A stretch of 64,000 nucleotides of DNA from positions 124,001 through 188,000 of the forward strand of contig NZ_WJBG01000112.1 in NCBI RefSeq assembly GCF_009709555.1, read 5' to 3'. Each line of letters begins with the position of its first letter. The first letter of the stretch is position 1. The stretch comes from Streptomyces blattellae (GTDB lineage: Bacteria > Actinomycetota > Actinomycetes > Streptomycetales > Streptomycetaceae). Positions 15,401-23,662 of this stretch are shown in pieces. The notes under the pieces were generated by a model, which was given only the letters and a program-made list of their open reading frames with translations, made no database searches and was not told where the DNA came from. Position numbers and translations under genes: made by a program.

Positions 15401-16542
15401 AGCGTCACCGTCACATGGTCGCGGGCGGAACGGCGGGCCGCCTCCAGTACGTCGAGGGCGGCGGCCGCCTCCAGCGCGGTCACCGGGTTGGGACCGCCGT
15501 CCAGCAGGGCCTTCGCCACGGCCGCATAGTAGGCGGGGTAGTCGCCGGGGAGGGTCGGTTCGGGACGGCCGCCGCCGGTCAGCGGGGACTCACCGGAGCC
15601 TACGCGGCCCCACAGGGACTCGGGTTCCGTGCCCCAGTCGGGGGTCGTGGAGGTGCCGCGGTCGGGGGTCGTGGAAATGCCCCGGTCGGGGGTCGTGGAA
15701 ATGCCCCGGTCGGGGGTCGTGGCGGGTCGCCGGCCGTCCTTCAGCGCCGCCTCCTGCGGATCGAGGCCGTACTTCACATAGCCCGCCTGCGAGCCCAGCA
15801 CCCGGAAACGGGGGCCGAGTTGGGCGGTCGTCGCGGAGACGTGGAGGTGGGAGCGGACGCCGCCGGCGTGGGTGATGGCGATGAACGTGTCGTCGTCCGT
15901 CTCGGCGCCGGGGCGGCGGATGTCCGACTCGGCGTACACGGACGTCGCCGGACCGAAGAGGACCAGCGCCTGGTCGACGACATGGCTGCCGAGATCGTAG
16001 AGGAGACCTCCGATCTCTGCGGGATCGCCGGACTCCCGCCAGCCGCCCTTCAGCTGCGGGCGCCAGCGCTCGAAACGGGACTCGAAGCGCCATACGTCGC
16101 CCAGCTCGCCCTCCGCCAGCAGCTTGCGCAGGGTCAGGAAGTCGTTGTCCCAGCGGCGGTTCTGGAAGACGGAGAGCAGCAGTCCGCGGTCCTCCGCGAG
16201 GGTGGCCAGCTCGCGTGCTTCGGCTGCCGTGCCCGCGACCGGCTTGTCGACGACCACCGGGAGGCCCGCCTTGAGTGCGGTGGTGGCGAGCGGTACGTGC
16301 GTCTTGTTCGGGGACGCGACGACGATCAGGTCCAGCTGGCCGGCCCGGTCGAACAACTCGTCCGGGGTGGCGGCGACGCGTACGTCCGGGAACTCGGCGC
16401 GGGCCTGCTCCGCGCGCTCGGGGTTCGAGGTGACCACCGTGTCGAGGGTGAGGGCCTCGGCGGCGGCGATCAGCGGGGCGTGGAAGACGGAGCCTGCGAG
16501 GCCGTAGCCGATCAGGCCGACGCGGAGAGGGGGAGCACTCAT
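15397..16542 (-). CDS. Gfo/Idh/MocA-family NAD(P)-dependent oxidoreductase
   Basis: A 381-residue enzyme. The N-terminal Rossmann fold begins VGLIGYGLAGSVFHAPLI, and the family motif VVDKPVAGTAAEA lies near residues 95-107. The second domain has GGLLYDLGSHVVDQAL with the expected Asp and His. These enzymes oxidise or reduce sugars and inositols. Between residues about 270 and 300 there is an inserted run of eight-residue repeats (TTPDRGIS and variants) encoded by a 24-bp tandem repeat, absent from typical members. The start is close to a 27-bp palindrome that also covers the divergent ROK promoter, so ROK control is likely. Confidence 0.9.
   Translation of the reverse strand: MSAPPLRVGLIGYGLAGSVFHAPLIAAAEALTLDTVVTSNPERAEQARAEFPDVRVAATPDELFDRAGQLDLIVVASPNKTHVPLATTALKAGLPVVVDKPVAGTAAEARELATLAEDRGLLLSVFQNRRWDNDFLTLRKLLAEGELGDVWRFESRFERWRPQLKGGWRESGDPAEIGGLLYDLGSHVVDQALVLFGPATSVYAESDIRRPGAETDDDTFIAITHAGGVRSHLHVSATTAQLGPRFRVLGSQAGYVKYGLDPQEAALKDGRRPATTPDRGISTTPDRGISTTPDRGTSTTPDWGTEPESLWGRVGSGESPLTGGGRPEPTLPGDYPAYYAAVAKALLDGGPNPVTALEAAAALDVLEAARRSARDHVTVTL
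15637..15728. repeat. 24-bp tandem repeat inside the oxidoreductase gene
   Basis: The unit begins GTCGGGGGTCGTGGAAATGC and occurs at 15637-15660 (variant), 15661-15684 and 15685-15708 (identical), and partly from 15709. It keeps the reading frame and encodes TTPDRGIS-type repeats, probably a surface loop of variable length. Confidence 0.85.
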
Positions 16543-16547
16543 GGCCC

Positions 16548-16574
16548 CACTTTGGCAACACTGTTGCCAAAGTG
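16548..16574. promoter_or_regulatory. 27-bp perfect palindrome, ROK operator
   Basis: CACTTTGGCAACA (16548-16560) and TGTTGCCAAAGTG (16562-16574) flank a single central C. It starts 6 bp from the oxidoreductase ATG and about 25 bp before the ROK start, the right place for a repressor to control both divergent genes. Confidence 0.8.
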
Positions 16575-16598
16575 CAAGCGGTGGGGAGAATGGGCGGC

Positions 16599-17846
16599 GT
16601 GAACAGGACGAAGGGTGGCTGCGGCGGGGGCGTGGTGGGTGGTCGTGACGAGGGCGTGGTGGGTGGTCGCGGCGGGGGCGTCGTGGGTGGCTTGAGGGGG
16701 GCGGTCGGCGGCGATATCCGGGGTGCGGCCGGTGGCGCGAATCTCCTCGCCCTGCGCAGCCACAACACCGCGCTCGTGCTCGATCTGCTGCGTGCCGCCG
16801 ACGCCGACGGGATCAGCCGGCTCGAACTCGCCGAGCGCACCGGGCTCACCCCGCAGGCGGTCAGCAAGATCACGGCCCGGCTGCGGGAGGAGGGGCTCGT
16901 CGCCGAGGCGGGGCGGCGCGCGTCCACCGGCGGCAAGCCGCGGACCGTACTCCGGCTGGTTCCCGAGGCGGGCCATGCGGTCGGGGTGCATCTCGACCGC
17001 GATGAGCTGCGGGCGGTCCTCGTCGACCTCAAGGGAAGCGTGGTGGGGGAGCGGTGCGCGCCCCTGGACCTGGGGGCGGGAGCCGAGGCCGTGCTGGGGG
17101 AGGTGGCGGCGGCGGTCGCCGCGCTGCTGGGGCCGGAGGCGGTGCCGGGCCTCACCGGCGTCGGGGTCGCGCTGCCCGGCCCGCTCGATCATGCGCGCGG
17201 GGTACTGCACCGGGTCACCGGGTTTCCGGAGTGGGACGGGTTTCCGCTGCGCGAGGCGCTGGAGGGGCGGCTGGGGGTGCCGGTCGTCGTCGACAAGGAC
17301 ACGAACGCCGCGGCGCTCGGCCTTGCGGTGGGCGGTGGGGGCGGTGGGAGTGGCGGGGGCGGGGCCGGAGGCTTCGGCGGGTCCTTCGCGTATCTCCATC
17401 TCGGTACGGGGCTCGGTGCCGGGCTGGTGATCGGAGGGAGCGTGCATCGGGGGGCGCGGACCGGCGCGGGAGAGTTCGGGCACCAGGTCCTTCAGCTCGA
17501 CGGGCCGCGCTGCACCTGCGGTGACCGTGGCTGCGTCGAGGCGCTGTGCCTGGGCGCGGTGGCGCGCGGCGAGACGGACGAGGCGGCACGCGTACTGGGC
17601 GCGGGCGCCGCGAACCTGGTCGGGCTGCTGGACATCGATGTGGTCCTGCTGGGGGGTCGTACGGTGGCCGCGGCGCCGGAGGTGTTCGTGCGGGGGGTGG
17701 GTGCCGTACTGGAAGAGCGTGCTCGGCGTGAGGGGGCGGGGGAGAGGGCGGTACCGGTGCGGGTCGCGCCTGGTGGGGTGCGAGGGGTCGCGGAAGGGGC
17801 CGCGCAGTTGCTGTTGGCGCCGGTGTTCGGGCGGGGGGACGGGTAG
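16599..17846 (+). CDS. ROK-family transcriptional regulator
   Basis: About 415 residues. A low-complexity Gly/Val stretch with three copies of a VVGGRxxG-like unit (residues about 10-33) precedes a winged helix-turn-helix (NTALVLDLLRAADADGISR through LTPQAVSKITARLREEGLV). The ROK sugar-kinase-like domain follows: VVVDKDTNAAALG, LHLGTGLGAGLVI and the zinc motif CTCGDRGCVEALC. A Gly/Ser run (about 244-258) interrupts the kinase domain. GTG 16599 is chosen for its spacing from GGGGAGA; ATG 16590 is too close. Probable autorepressor and repressor of the divergent oxidoreductase pair, relieved by a sugar. Confidence 0.88.
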   Translation: MNRTKGGCGGGVVGGRDEGVVGGRGGGVVGGLRGAVGGDIRGAAGGANLLALRSHNTALVLDLLRAADADGISRLELAERTGLTPQAVSKITARLREEGLVAEAGRRASTGGKPRTVLRLVPEAGHAVGVHLDRDELRAVLVDLKGSVVGERCAPLDLGAGAEAVLGEVAAAVAALLGPEAVPGLTGVGVALPGPLDHARGVLHRVTGFPEWDGFPLREALEGRLGVPVVVDKDTNAAALGLAVGGGGGGSGGGGAGGFGGSFAYLHLGTGLGAGLVIGGSVHRGARTGAGEFGHQVLQLDGPRCTCGDRGCVEALCLGAVARGETDEAARVLGAGAANLVGLLDIDVVLLGGRTVAAAPEVFVRGVGAVLEERARREGAGERAVPVRVAPGGVRGVAEGAAQLLLAPVFGRGDG

Positions 17847-17887
17847 GCCTTCGGCCGCGTCCGCGGGAGTGGTGTACCGGCCGGGGT

Positions 17888-17914
17888 TGTGACACATCCG
17901 GGAGATGTGTCACA
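17888..17914. promoter_or_regulatory. 11-bp inverted repeat between ROK and downstream gene
   Basis: TGTGACACATC (17888-17898) and GATGTGTCACA (17904-17914) flank CGGGA. It lies 41 bp after the ROK stop and about 100 bp before the next start. It could be a terminator for ROK or an operator for the downstream gene. Confidence 0.55.
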
Positions 17915-18016
17915 CCTGCGGATTCCTCTCCCCGGGGCAGAAGCCGTACAGCACGTTCTCGGGACACAACCGCCTTTTCATCAGCGCCGTGCCGGCGCCG
18001 CTGGAACCATGGCGGC

Positions 18017-18688
18017 ATGGAGACGCTCAGCAACCTGGAGATCCGCCGAGCCATCGCGTCCGGGCTCGGTGACTGGCGCAAGCTTGCCCAGCCGATCGCG
18101 GCGCGTTATCGCGTCGCCGACATCGCCACTGCGGCTGCGTTCGCCGCGGCGGTCGCTGAAGTGCCGGTCACCGTGGGGCAGGACCCGGAGATCCGGCTGG
18201 GGCGCGGGTTCGTCGACGTGGCGCTGTCCACCGTCGACGAGCGGACCGGCGGGCGGTGGGTCACCGCGGACGATCTCGAACTGGCCCGCGCCGTCAGCCA
18301 GATCGCCCGGGCACAGGGCCTGACCGCCGTGCCGGGCGAGGTCGCCCAGCTGGAGCTCGCGCTCGACACGGCCGACGACAAGCTGGTGGGGCCGTTCTGG
18401 TCGGCGCTGCTGACGGGGGAGCCCGGACATGTCGTGGGGGATACGGTGCTGGATCCTTCGAACCGGGTGCCCAGTCTGTGGTTCCAGGGGACGGAGCCGC
18501 ATGAGGCCCCGCGTCAGCGGTGGCACCTGGACCTGTGGCTTGCCCCCGAGGTGGCGGACGAGCGGATCACGGCCGCGGTCGCCGCGGGGGGCGAGGTGGT
18601 CGACGCTTCTCAAGCGCCGTCGTTCACGGTTCTCGCCGACCCTGAGGGCAACAAGGTCTGCATCTGTACGGCGCTTGACCGGGCGTAA
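18017..18688 (+). CDS. Fusion of pterin-carbinolamine-dehydratase-like and VOC domains
   Basis: A 223-residue protein. Residues about 1-100 align with 4a-hydroxytetrahydrobiopterin dehydratase (layout ITR...VTVGQDPEIRLGRGFVDVALST...ADDLELARAVSQIA). The catalytic His-His-Pro of that family is replaced by G-Q-D-P, so dehydratase activity is doubtful. Residues about 110-223 form a VOC/glyoxalase-like domain (VAQLELALDTADDKLVGPFWSALL, RWHLDLWLAPE, LADPEGNKVCIC). From memory this fusion recurs in actinobacteria; its role is unknown. Its start is weakly supported by a GGCGGC context, with no strong ribosome site. Confidence 0.82.
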   Translation: METLSNLEIRRAIASGLGDWRKLAQPIAARYRVADIATAAAFAAAVAEVPVTVGQDPEIRLGRGFVDVALSTVDERTGGRWVTADDLELARAVSQIARAQGLTAVPGEVAQLELALDTADDKLVGPFWSALLTGEPGHVVGDTVLDPSNRVPSLWFQGTEPHEAPRQRWHLDLWLAPEVADERITAAVAAGGEVVDASQAPSFTVLADPEGNKVCICTALDRA

Positions 18689-18712
18689 AGGGCCCGCCGG
18701 TACGGACACAGC

Positions 18713-18764
18713 CCCGCGCCTCTGAAGGGCGCATCGGGCCCCCGCGCCTCTGAAGGGCGTATCG
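18713..18764. repeat. Two 24-bp direct repeats
   Basis: CCCGCGCCTCTGAAGGGCG, followed by C or T and ATCGG, occurs at 18713-18736 and 18741-18764. It fills the gap between the fusion gene and the LARTG surface-protein gene; function unknown. Confidence 0.7.
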
Positions 18765-18838
18765 GCCGCCGCCAATCGGAGGCCGTACCGGCATGGCACA
18801 CCCCCACCCCCGCCTCCACCCTCCATGCTCATGTGCTC

Positions 18839-19576
18839 ATGCGACTGTTCACGCCCGCCTCCCTCTGCCTCGCGGCGGCAGCCGCCCTTCTCTCCGTGCC
18901 GGCGCATGCGGACACCGATGCCGCCTGCACCGCCTTCGATGACGGCACCTTTCCCCTCACGAGCCGTATCCGTGGCGGCCCCGCCTCCTATGAGGCCGGC
19001 GGCGGCTACGGCACCTGGTCCCTCGATCTCACCAACACCACCGACCGGCCCTGCTCCGGCATCCACCCGGTCGTCGTCCTCGTCGACGAACGGCACACGC
19101 TGAAGGCATCGCAGCCCCGGCTGGAGTTCTACGACGGCCCGCGCCCGCATCAGGTCCGCTTCGAGGCGACCGATGCCGACGAACTGGTCGGCGCCTTCGA
19201 AGGTGACCGCGACGGCTTCCCCGGTTTCACCGTCGGCCCCGGCAGCACGGTCACCGTGAAGGTGAGGCTCGCGGTCACCTCCGACGCGGCACCGAACCGG
19301 GTCACGGCCAACGCCGCCGTCGTACAACGCCACGAAGACGACGGCGACTGGGTCGGCCAGTCCAACGACTACCGCTTCGGTATCGACGCCGACCCGGAAC
19401 CGGGACCCACCCCGCCGTCCGCGGACACCTCCGCCCCGCCGACCGCGCGTCCGCTCCCCTTCGCCGACGAACTCGCCCGCACCGGCCTCAGCACGCCCCC
19501 CGGAGCCCTCGCCGCCACCGTCGTCTTCCTGCTCACCACCGGCGGCGCGCTGTTCCTCGTGCGCAGACGCCGCTGA
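18839..19576 (+). CDS. Surface protein with LARTG sortase signal
   Basis: A 245-residue exported protein. It has a signal peptide (LFTPASLCLAAAAALLSVPAHA), a beta-rich ectodomain of about 160 residues with cysteines at DAACTAF and RPCSGIH, and a Pro/Thr/Ser linker (PEPGPTPPSADTSAPPTARP). It ends in a complete cell-wall sorting signal: LARTG, a hydrophobic stretch (GALAATVVFLLTTGGALFL) and RRRR. LAxTG is the motif preferred by Streptomyces class E sortases, one of which is encoded at 8796. ATG 18839 or GTG 18833 could be the start; no ribosome site is seen. Ectodomain function unknown. Confidence 0.85.
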   Translation: MRLFTPASLCLAAAAALLSVPAHADTDAACTAFDDGTFPLTSRIRGGPASYEAGGGYGTWSLDLTNTTDRPCSGIHPVVVLVDERHTLKASQPRLEFYDGPRPHQVRFEATDADELVGAFEGDRDGFPGFTVGPGSTVTVKVRLAVTSDAAPNRVTANAAVVQRHEDDGDWVGQSNDYRFGIDADPEPGPTPPSADTSAPPTARPLPFADELARTGLSTPPGALAATVVFLLTTGGALFLVRRRR

Positions 19577-19602
19577 GCGCACCGCCTCGCTCCGTCCCGC
19601 AC

Positions 19603-19677
19603 GCACCGCCCCGTCTCGCACCGCCCCGTCTCGCACCGCCCCGTCTCGCACCGCCCCGTCTCGCACCGTCCCGCGCC
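19603..19677. repeat. 15-bp tandem repeat, four perfect copies plus a partial
   Basis: GCACCGCCCCGTCTC repeats at 19603, 19618, 19633 and 19648, then decays. It is just downstream of the surface-protein stop. No coding or terminator role is evident. Confidence 0.85.
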
Positions 19678-19850
19678 CGTCTGCGACGAACCCTGCGGGG
19701 ACGACCGTTCCTCAGACGAACGGGGCGGCCAACGTACCTGGTGATCGGCGGGGTCAGGATCACGCACGCTTGATTAGGGTGGGGGCGTCGGTACGCCGTG
19801 GTTCCGGCGCCTTCCGCTCATCCCCGCACGATGCTGGAGACCGAAGCAAC

Positions 19851-20630
19851 ATGGCAGACCGCAAGCCGATCGAGTCATGGCTCACCGACATGGACGGTGT
19901 GCTCATCCACGAGGGCGTTCCGATCCCCGGTGCCGAGGCGTTCCTGAAGAAGCTGGGTGAGTCCGGGAAGCCCTTCCTGGTCCTCACCAACAACTCGATC
20001 TACACCCCGCGCGACCTGCACGCCCGGCTGCGGCGCATGGGGTTGGAGGTGCCGATCGAGTCCATCTGGACATCGGCGCTGGCCACCGCCCAGTTCCTGG
20101 ACGACCAGCGGCCCGGCGGCTCCGCGTACGTCATCGGCGAGGCCGGCCTGACCACCGCGCTGCACGACATCGGCTACATCCTCACCGACCACGAGCCGGA
20201 CTACGTCGTCCTCGGCGAGACACGGACGTATTCATTCGAGGCCATGACCAAGGCGGTACGGCTGATCCTGGGCGGCGCCCGCTTCATCTGCACCAACCCG
20301 GACGAGACCGGCCCCTCCACCGAGGGCCCGCTGCCCGCCACCGGCGCTGTCGCCGCGCTGATCACCCAGGCGACCGGCAAGAAGCCGTACTTCGCGGGCA
20401 AGCCGAACCCGCTGATGATGCGCACCGGGCTGAACGCGATCGGCGCGCACTCCGAGACCAGCGCGATGATCGGCGACCGCATGGACACGGACGTGCTGGC
20501 CGGCATGGAGGCCGGGATGCAGACCTTCCTGGTGCTCACCGGGCTGACCCGGCCCGAGCAGGTCGAGGACTTCCCGTACCGGCCGTCGAAGGTCGTCGAC
20601 TCGATCGCCGACCTCGTCGAGCGGATCTGA
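19851..20630 (+). CDS. HAD-superfamily subclass IIA phosphatase (NagD-like)
   Basis: A 259-residue cytosolic phosphatase. Motif I is WLTDMDGVL with the two catalytic aspartates at about residues 13 and 15. LVLTNNS gives the motif II Ser/Asn region, the subclass IIA cap is in the middle (about 75-180), FAGKPNPLMM supplies the lysine, and MIGDRMDTDVLAGMEAGM is motif III. NagD-type enzymes act on small phosphates such as UMP, GMP or sugar phosphates; the substrate here is not defined. It appears to be a single gene with its own leader. Confidence 0.92.
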   Translation: MADRKPIESWLTDMDGVLIHEGVPIPGAEAFLKKLGESGKPFLVLTNNSIYTPRDLHARLRRMGLEVPIESIWTSALATAQFLDDQRPGGSAYVIGEAGLTTALHDIGYILTDHEPDYVVLGETRTYSFEAMTKAVRLILGGARFICTNPDETGPSTEGPLPATGAVAALITQATGKKPYFAGKPNPLMMRTGLNAIGAHSETSAMIGDRMDTDVLAGMEAGMQTFLVLTGLTRPEQVEDFPYRPSKVVDSIADLVERI

Positions 20631-20730
20631 AACCGGGTACCCGCGCGATCCAACTCGTACGGAGCAGTGCGGCCCGGCTGCGGATGCGCGGCCGGGCCCC
20701 GAGGAGGAGCCTTCTGACTACTGGAGGTTC

Positions 20731-21558
20731 ATGATGGGTCCACTGAAAGTCACTCTCTGTGCGGGCGCGGCGATCTTCGCGGCGCTCACCCCGGCCGCCC
20801 ACGCGGCGGACGGAGGCGGCCTCTCGGTGACCCCGGCGGCCCCCGCCCCAGGTACCGACATCGCTCTCAGGGCCACCGGCTGCGGTGGCACCACCACCGG
20901 TACCGCCGCCTCGGCGGCATTCGTCGCCGACGCCCGCCTCACCGGCTCCGGCGGCACGCTGGTCGGGGAGACCCGCGTCAGCTCCTCGATCACGGCCGGT
21001 ACGTACGACGTACAGATCACCTGCGCGGACGGGCAGGCGAAGGGCGCCCTCACCGTCGTAGCGAAAACGCAACCGAAAACGCAACCGGAGGCGCAGCCGG
21101 AGATCCAGCCGAAGGCGCCACCGGAGGCGCAGCCGAAGACCCAACCGGAGATCCAGCCGAAGGCGCCACCGGAGGCGCAGCCGAAGACCCAACCGGAGAT
21201 CCAGCCGAAGGCGCCACCGGAGGCGCAGCCGAAGACCCAACCGGAGATCCAGCCGAAGGCGCCACCCGAGACGCAGCCGAAAACCCAACCGGAGACCCTG
21301 CCGAAGGCGCCACCGGAGGCCCAACCGTCGGCCCCGCACGACTCCACCACCACCTCCGCCCCCGCATCCTCCCCCGTCGCCCCCGTCCAGGCGGGCGGTG
21401 GCGGCGCGGCCCGGATCGCCGCCGGCGCCGAGGCGGATGCCCAGGCCGACGAGGCCGGGCCCGGCACGGGGCACGCGGTGACCGGGCTGGTGCTGGCGGG
21501 TGTCGCCGCGGTCGCCGTGGCACTGCGCAGCGCCCGCCGGAGCCGCGGAACGGACTGA
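20731..21558 (+). CDS. Exported repeat protein, probable class F sortase partner
   Basis: A 275-residue protein with a signal peptide (cut after AHA near residue 25), a compact domain of about 85 residues with two cysteines (TGCGGT and ITCADG), and a 16-residue repeat P-E-I-Q-P-K-A-P-P-E-A-Q-P-K-T-Q in about five copies (about 115-195). It ends with a hydrophobic segment and RSARRSRGTD. The C-terminus looks like a sorting signal, but no LPxTG or LAxTG is present; GPGTG stands just before the hydrophobic run. GGAGG precedes ATG 20731. The sortase gene begins 5 bp after its stop, a strong operon link. Confidence 0.83.
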   Translation: MMGPLKVTLCAGAAIFAALTPAAHAADGGGLSVTPAAPAPGTDIALRATGCGGTTTGTAASAAFVADARLTGSGGTLVGETRVSSSITAGTYDVQITCADGQAKGALTVVAKTQPKTQPEAQPEIQPKAPPEAQPKTQPEIQPKAPPEAQPKTQPEIQPKAPPEAQPKTQPEIQPKAPPETQPKTQPETLPKAPPEAQPSAPHDSTTTSAPASSPVAPVQAGGGGAARIAAGAEADAQADEAGPGTGHAVTGLVLAGVAAVAVALRSARRSRGTD

Positions 21559-21563
21559 CGGCG

Positions 21564-22223
21564 ATGTCCGAGCGCTCCTCGGGTACCGGCCGCCTCACCA
21601 CGGGGATGGTCTGGGCGGTGCTGCTGCTCGGGCTGTGGCTGTGGGGGCGGGAGGTCACCGACGTACGGCACGGGACGGTCACCCCCACCACCGGCGACAT
21701 CGCGGCGGTCGGCCGGCCGCCCGACGCCGAACTGCCGCCCGCCGCCCGGCCGTTGGCAGCCGCGCTGCCGCAGCGGCTCGACATCCCCGACCTGGGGGTG
21801 CAGGCGCCCGTCGTGGCCCGCGGGCTCGATGCGCACGGCGCCGTCGACGCGCCGCCCCTCGATCAGGCCGGAGTGGTCGGCTGGTACGCGGGCGGGGCGA
21901 GACCGGGCGCCGCGGGCACCGCGCTCATGGTGGGACACGCCGACACCGAGACCCGGCCCGCCGTCTTCTACAAGATCAGCTCCCTGCAGCCGGGCGCGAA
22001 GGTCCGTGTCGTCCGGGACGACGGCAGGGTCGCCGAGTTCACCGTCGACGACGTCCAGGTCGTCACCCGCGACCTCTTCGACGCCCACCAGGCCTACGGC
22101 CCCCGCCAATCCGGCCGCCCCGAGCTGCGCCTGATCACCTGCGGCGGTCCCTTCGACCGACAGAGCCGCAGCTATACGGCAAACGTGATCGTCTCGGCGT
22201 ACCTCACCGCGACGCCCCGTTAG
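21564..22223 (+). CDS. Class F sortase
   Basis: A 219-residue membrane-anchored transpeptidase. There is one N-terminal membrane segment (MVWAVLLLGLWLWG), then a short linker and the sortase domain. Catalytic residues are H125 (LMVGHADTE), C193 (RLITCGGPF) and R202 (SRSYTANV). The short Cys-to-Arg spacing and ending YTANVIVSAYL match the class F group. The gene directly follows the exported repeat protein, which may be its dedicated substrate. Confidence 0.9.
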   Translation: MSERSSGTGRLTTGMVWAVLLLGLWLWGREVTDVRHGTVTPTTGDIAAVGRPPDAELPPAARPLAAALPQRLDIPDLGVQAPVVARGLDAHGAVDAPPLDQAGVVGWYAGGARPGAAGTALMVGHADTETRPAVFYKISSLQPGAKVRVVRDDGRVAEFTVDDVQVVTRDLFDAHQAYGPRQSGRPELRLITCGGPFDRQSRSYTANVIVSAYLTATPR

Positions 22224-22515
22224 GTCGCCCCGCACCCGGTTTGCCCTGCTCCCGGCGGAGCCACCCGCCCGGCCGACGACCCGCTCCCCCTGAAGCCGCC
22301 GACCGGGCCGGTCCTCAACCGCGCGCGCTCGGGCTGCGGGAGTAACCCGGCGACCGGCGCGGGAGGCTGTGGAAGCCACAGTGGGGGACGACTGGCCGGG
22401 GGCTGGGGCCGTCGAGGACGACTCTAGAACGAAAAGCGCTGCCTGGTATAGAGGTTGATTGACGCCAAGTCCCGGTCTCGTGGCGCTGCGTCATCCATGC
22501 AGGTGGGGCGGGGGT
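22224..22515. other. Intergenic, convergent gene ends
   Basis: No gene is seen. The region has an AT-richer pocket near 22425-22475 (AGAACGAAAAGCGC, GGTATAGAGGTTGATTG) that looks promoter-like, yet no open frame follows it on either strand. A small RNA is possible but not supported by any conserved structure I can identify. Confidence 0.3.
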
Positions 22516-23292
22516 CTACGCGGGTTCGTCGGCCGTCCCCCCGGCCTCCCCGCGCAACTCGGCGTCATCCGCGACCCGTTCGATGACAGCGCTTGCCACC
22601 CGGTCGAGCGGAATCCTGCGTCGGCGCGCGTACTGCCGCAGGGCCGCGAACGCGTCGTCGACGCCCGTGCCCCAGCGCTCCGCCAGCATCCCCTTCGCCT
22701 GCTCGATCCGCACCCGGCTGGAGAGGGCCTCCTGCAACTGCCCGGCCAGCGTGCGGTACCGCGCATACGCCCGGTGGTTCTGCAGTCCTACGGCGGCGGC
22801 GTCGGCCAGCGCCTGGGCCAGCGCCAACTCCGTCTCAGCGGCGGGCCCTTCGCGCTCGGGGAGCGTCGGCACGAACACGTTCAGCGCGCCGAGCAGCGTC
22901 TCGCGGCGGCGCAGCGGCACCGCGAAGGTCGCCGTGATGTCGTGCCGCAGCGCCCGCTCGGTGAAGTCCGGCCAGCGTGCGTCGGCGTGAGCGAGCCGGA
23001 TGGACACCGGCGCCACCGGCTGCCCGGAGCTGTAGCTGTCCAGGCAGGGCCCGCCGCCGTGCTGGGCCTCCAGCAGATCGAGGGCGATCTGCTGCTGCCG
23101 GCTGCTCCCCGCCAGCGACACCGCCCGCCCACCGTCGATCAGCATGATCCCGGCCGCCCGCGCGGCCAGCAGCTCCACACAATGGTCCGAGATCACCTGT
23201 AAGTAGTGTGTGGCCTCGAATGCGTCGGTGAGTGTGTCCGCCGCCTTCACCAGAGCCTGAGCGAGCTGGATCTCCCGGCCGCTGTGGTGCAT
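22516..23292 (-). CDS. GAF and ANTAR domain regulator
   Basis: A 258-residue cytosolic protein. Residues about 10-165 form a GAF sensor domain (YLQVISDHCVELLAARAAGIML, RWPDFTERALRHDI, TFAVPLRRRETLLGALNVF). Residues about 190-245 form an ANTAR RNA-binding domain (LQEALSSRVRIEQAKGMLAE, with the trailing three-helix bundle). ANTAR proteins prevent transcription termination by binding paired hairpins in nascent RNA. The signal and target RNA are not known. It is divergent from cslZ, with 370 bp between. Confidence 0.88.
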   Translation of the reverse strand: MHHSGREIQLAQALVKAADTLTDAFEATHYLQVISDHCVELLAARAAGIMLIDGGRAVSLAGSSRQQQIALDLLEAQHGGGPCLDSYSSGQPVAPVSIRLAHADARWPDFTERALRHDITATFAVPLRRRETLLGALNVFVPTLPEREGPAAETELALAQALADAAAVGLQNHRAYARYRTLAGQLQEALSSRVRIEQAKGMLAERWGTGVDDAFAALRQYARRRRIPLDRVASAVIERVADDAELRGEAGGTADEPA

Positions 23293-23662
23293 GCCCGAGC
23301 ACTCCCTTTCGTGCGCCCCCGCGCCCTCCTCTCAGGCGCGCGCCTACTCAGACCATCGAGGGCTGAACAACTGCTGAGCAACCCATCAGTGCATATCAGC
23401 CTCTCTCGGCTTGTGCCGTGATGGCGTGAATCTCTCCGACTCGACGGTGGGCCATCCGGGGCGGGCGGGCAGCCGAAGCGCAACTCGCGCTGTGGTGACA
23501 CCGACACGGACATTCCAGGCGGAGAGTCCTGGAATGCCGAGAGTCACTGAGACTTTGAGCAGCGGTGTAACAGCTCCCCGACAAGGCTCGGACGACCTCG
23601 TGGGCGCGGCGTGGCGTATGTCAGGATTGAGACTCGAACGGTGCACCCAAGGGGGGTTGGGG
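23293..23662. promoter_or_regulatory. Control region upstream of cslZ
   Basis: No gene is seen in these 370 bp. CATTCCAGG (23511-23519) and CCTGGAATG (23528-23536) form a perfect 9-bp inverted repeat with 8-bp spacing, 125-150 bp before the cslZ start. It is a candidate operator or leader hairpin. The stretch 23340-23410 is AT-richer and may carry the promoter of the ANTAR gene. Confidence 0.5.

Noticed and set aside
15637..15728. CRISPR array possibility for short repeats
   Set aside because: Units are contiguous with no unique spacers and are translated; none of the repeat tracts in the window has repeat-spacer structure.
22400..22480. Possible small RNA between the class F sortase and ANTAR genes
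   Set aside because: A promoter-like AT pocket exists, but no terminator or conserved structure supports a transcript.
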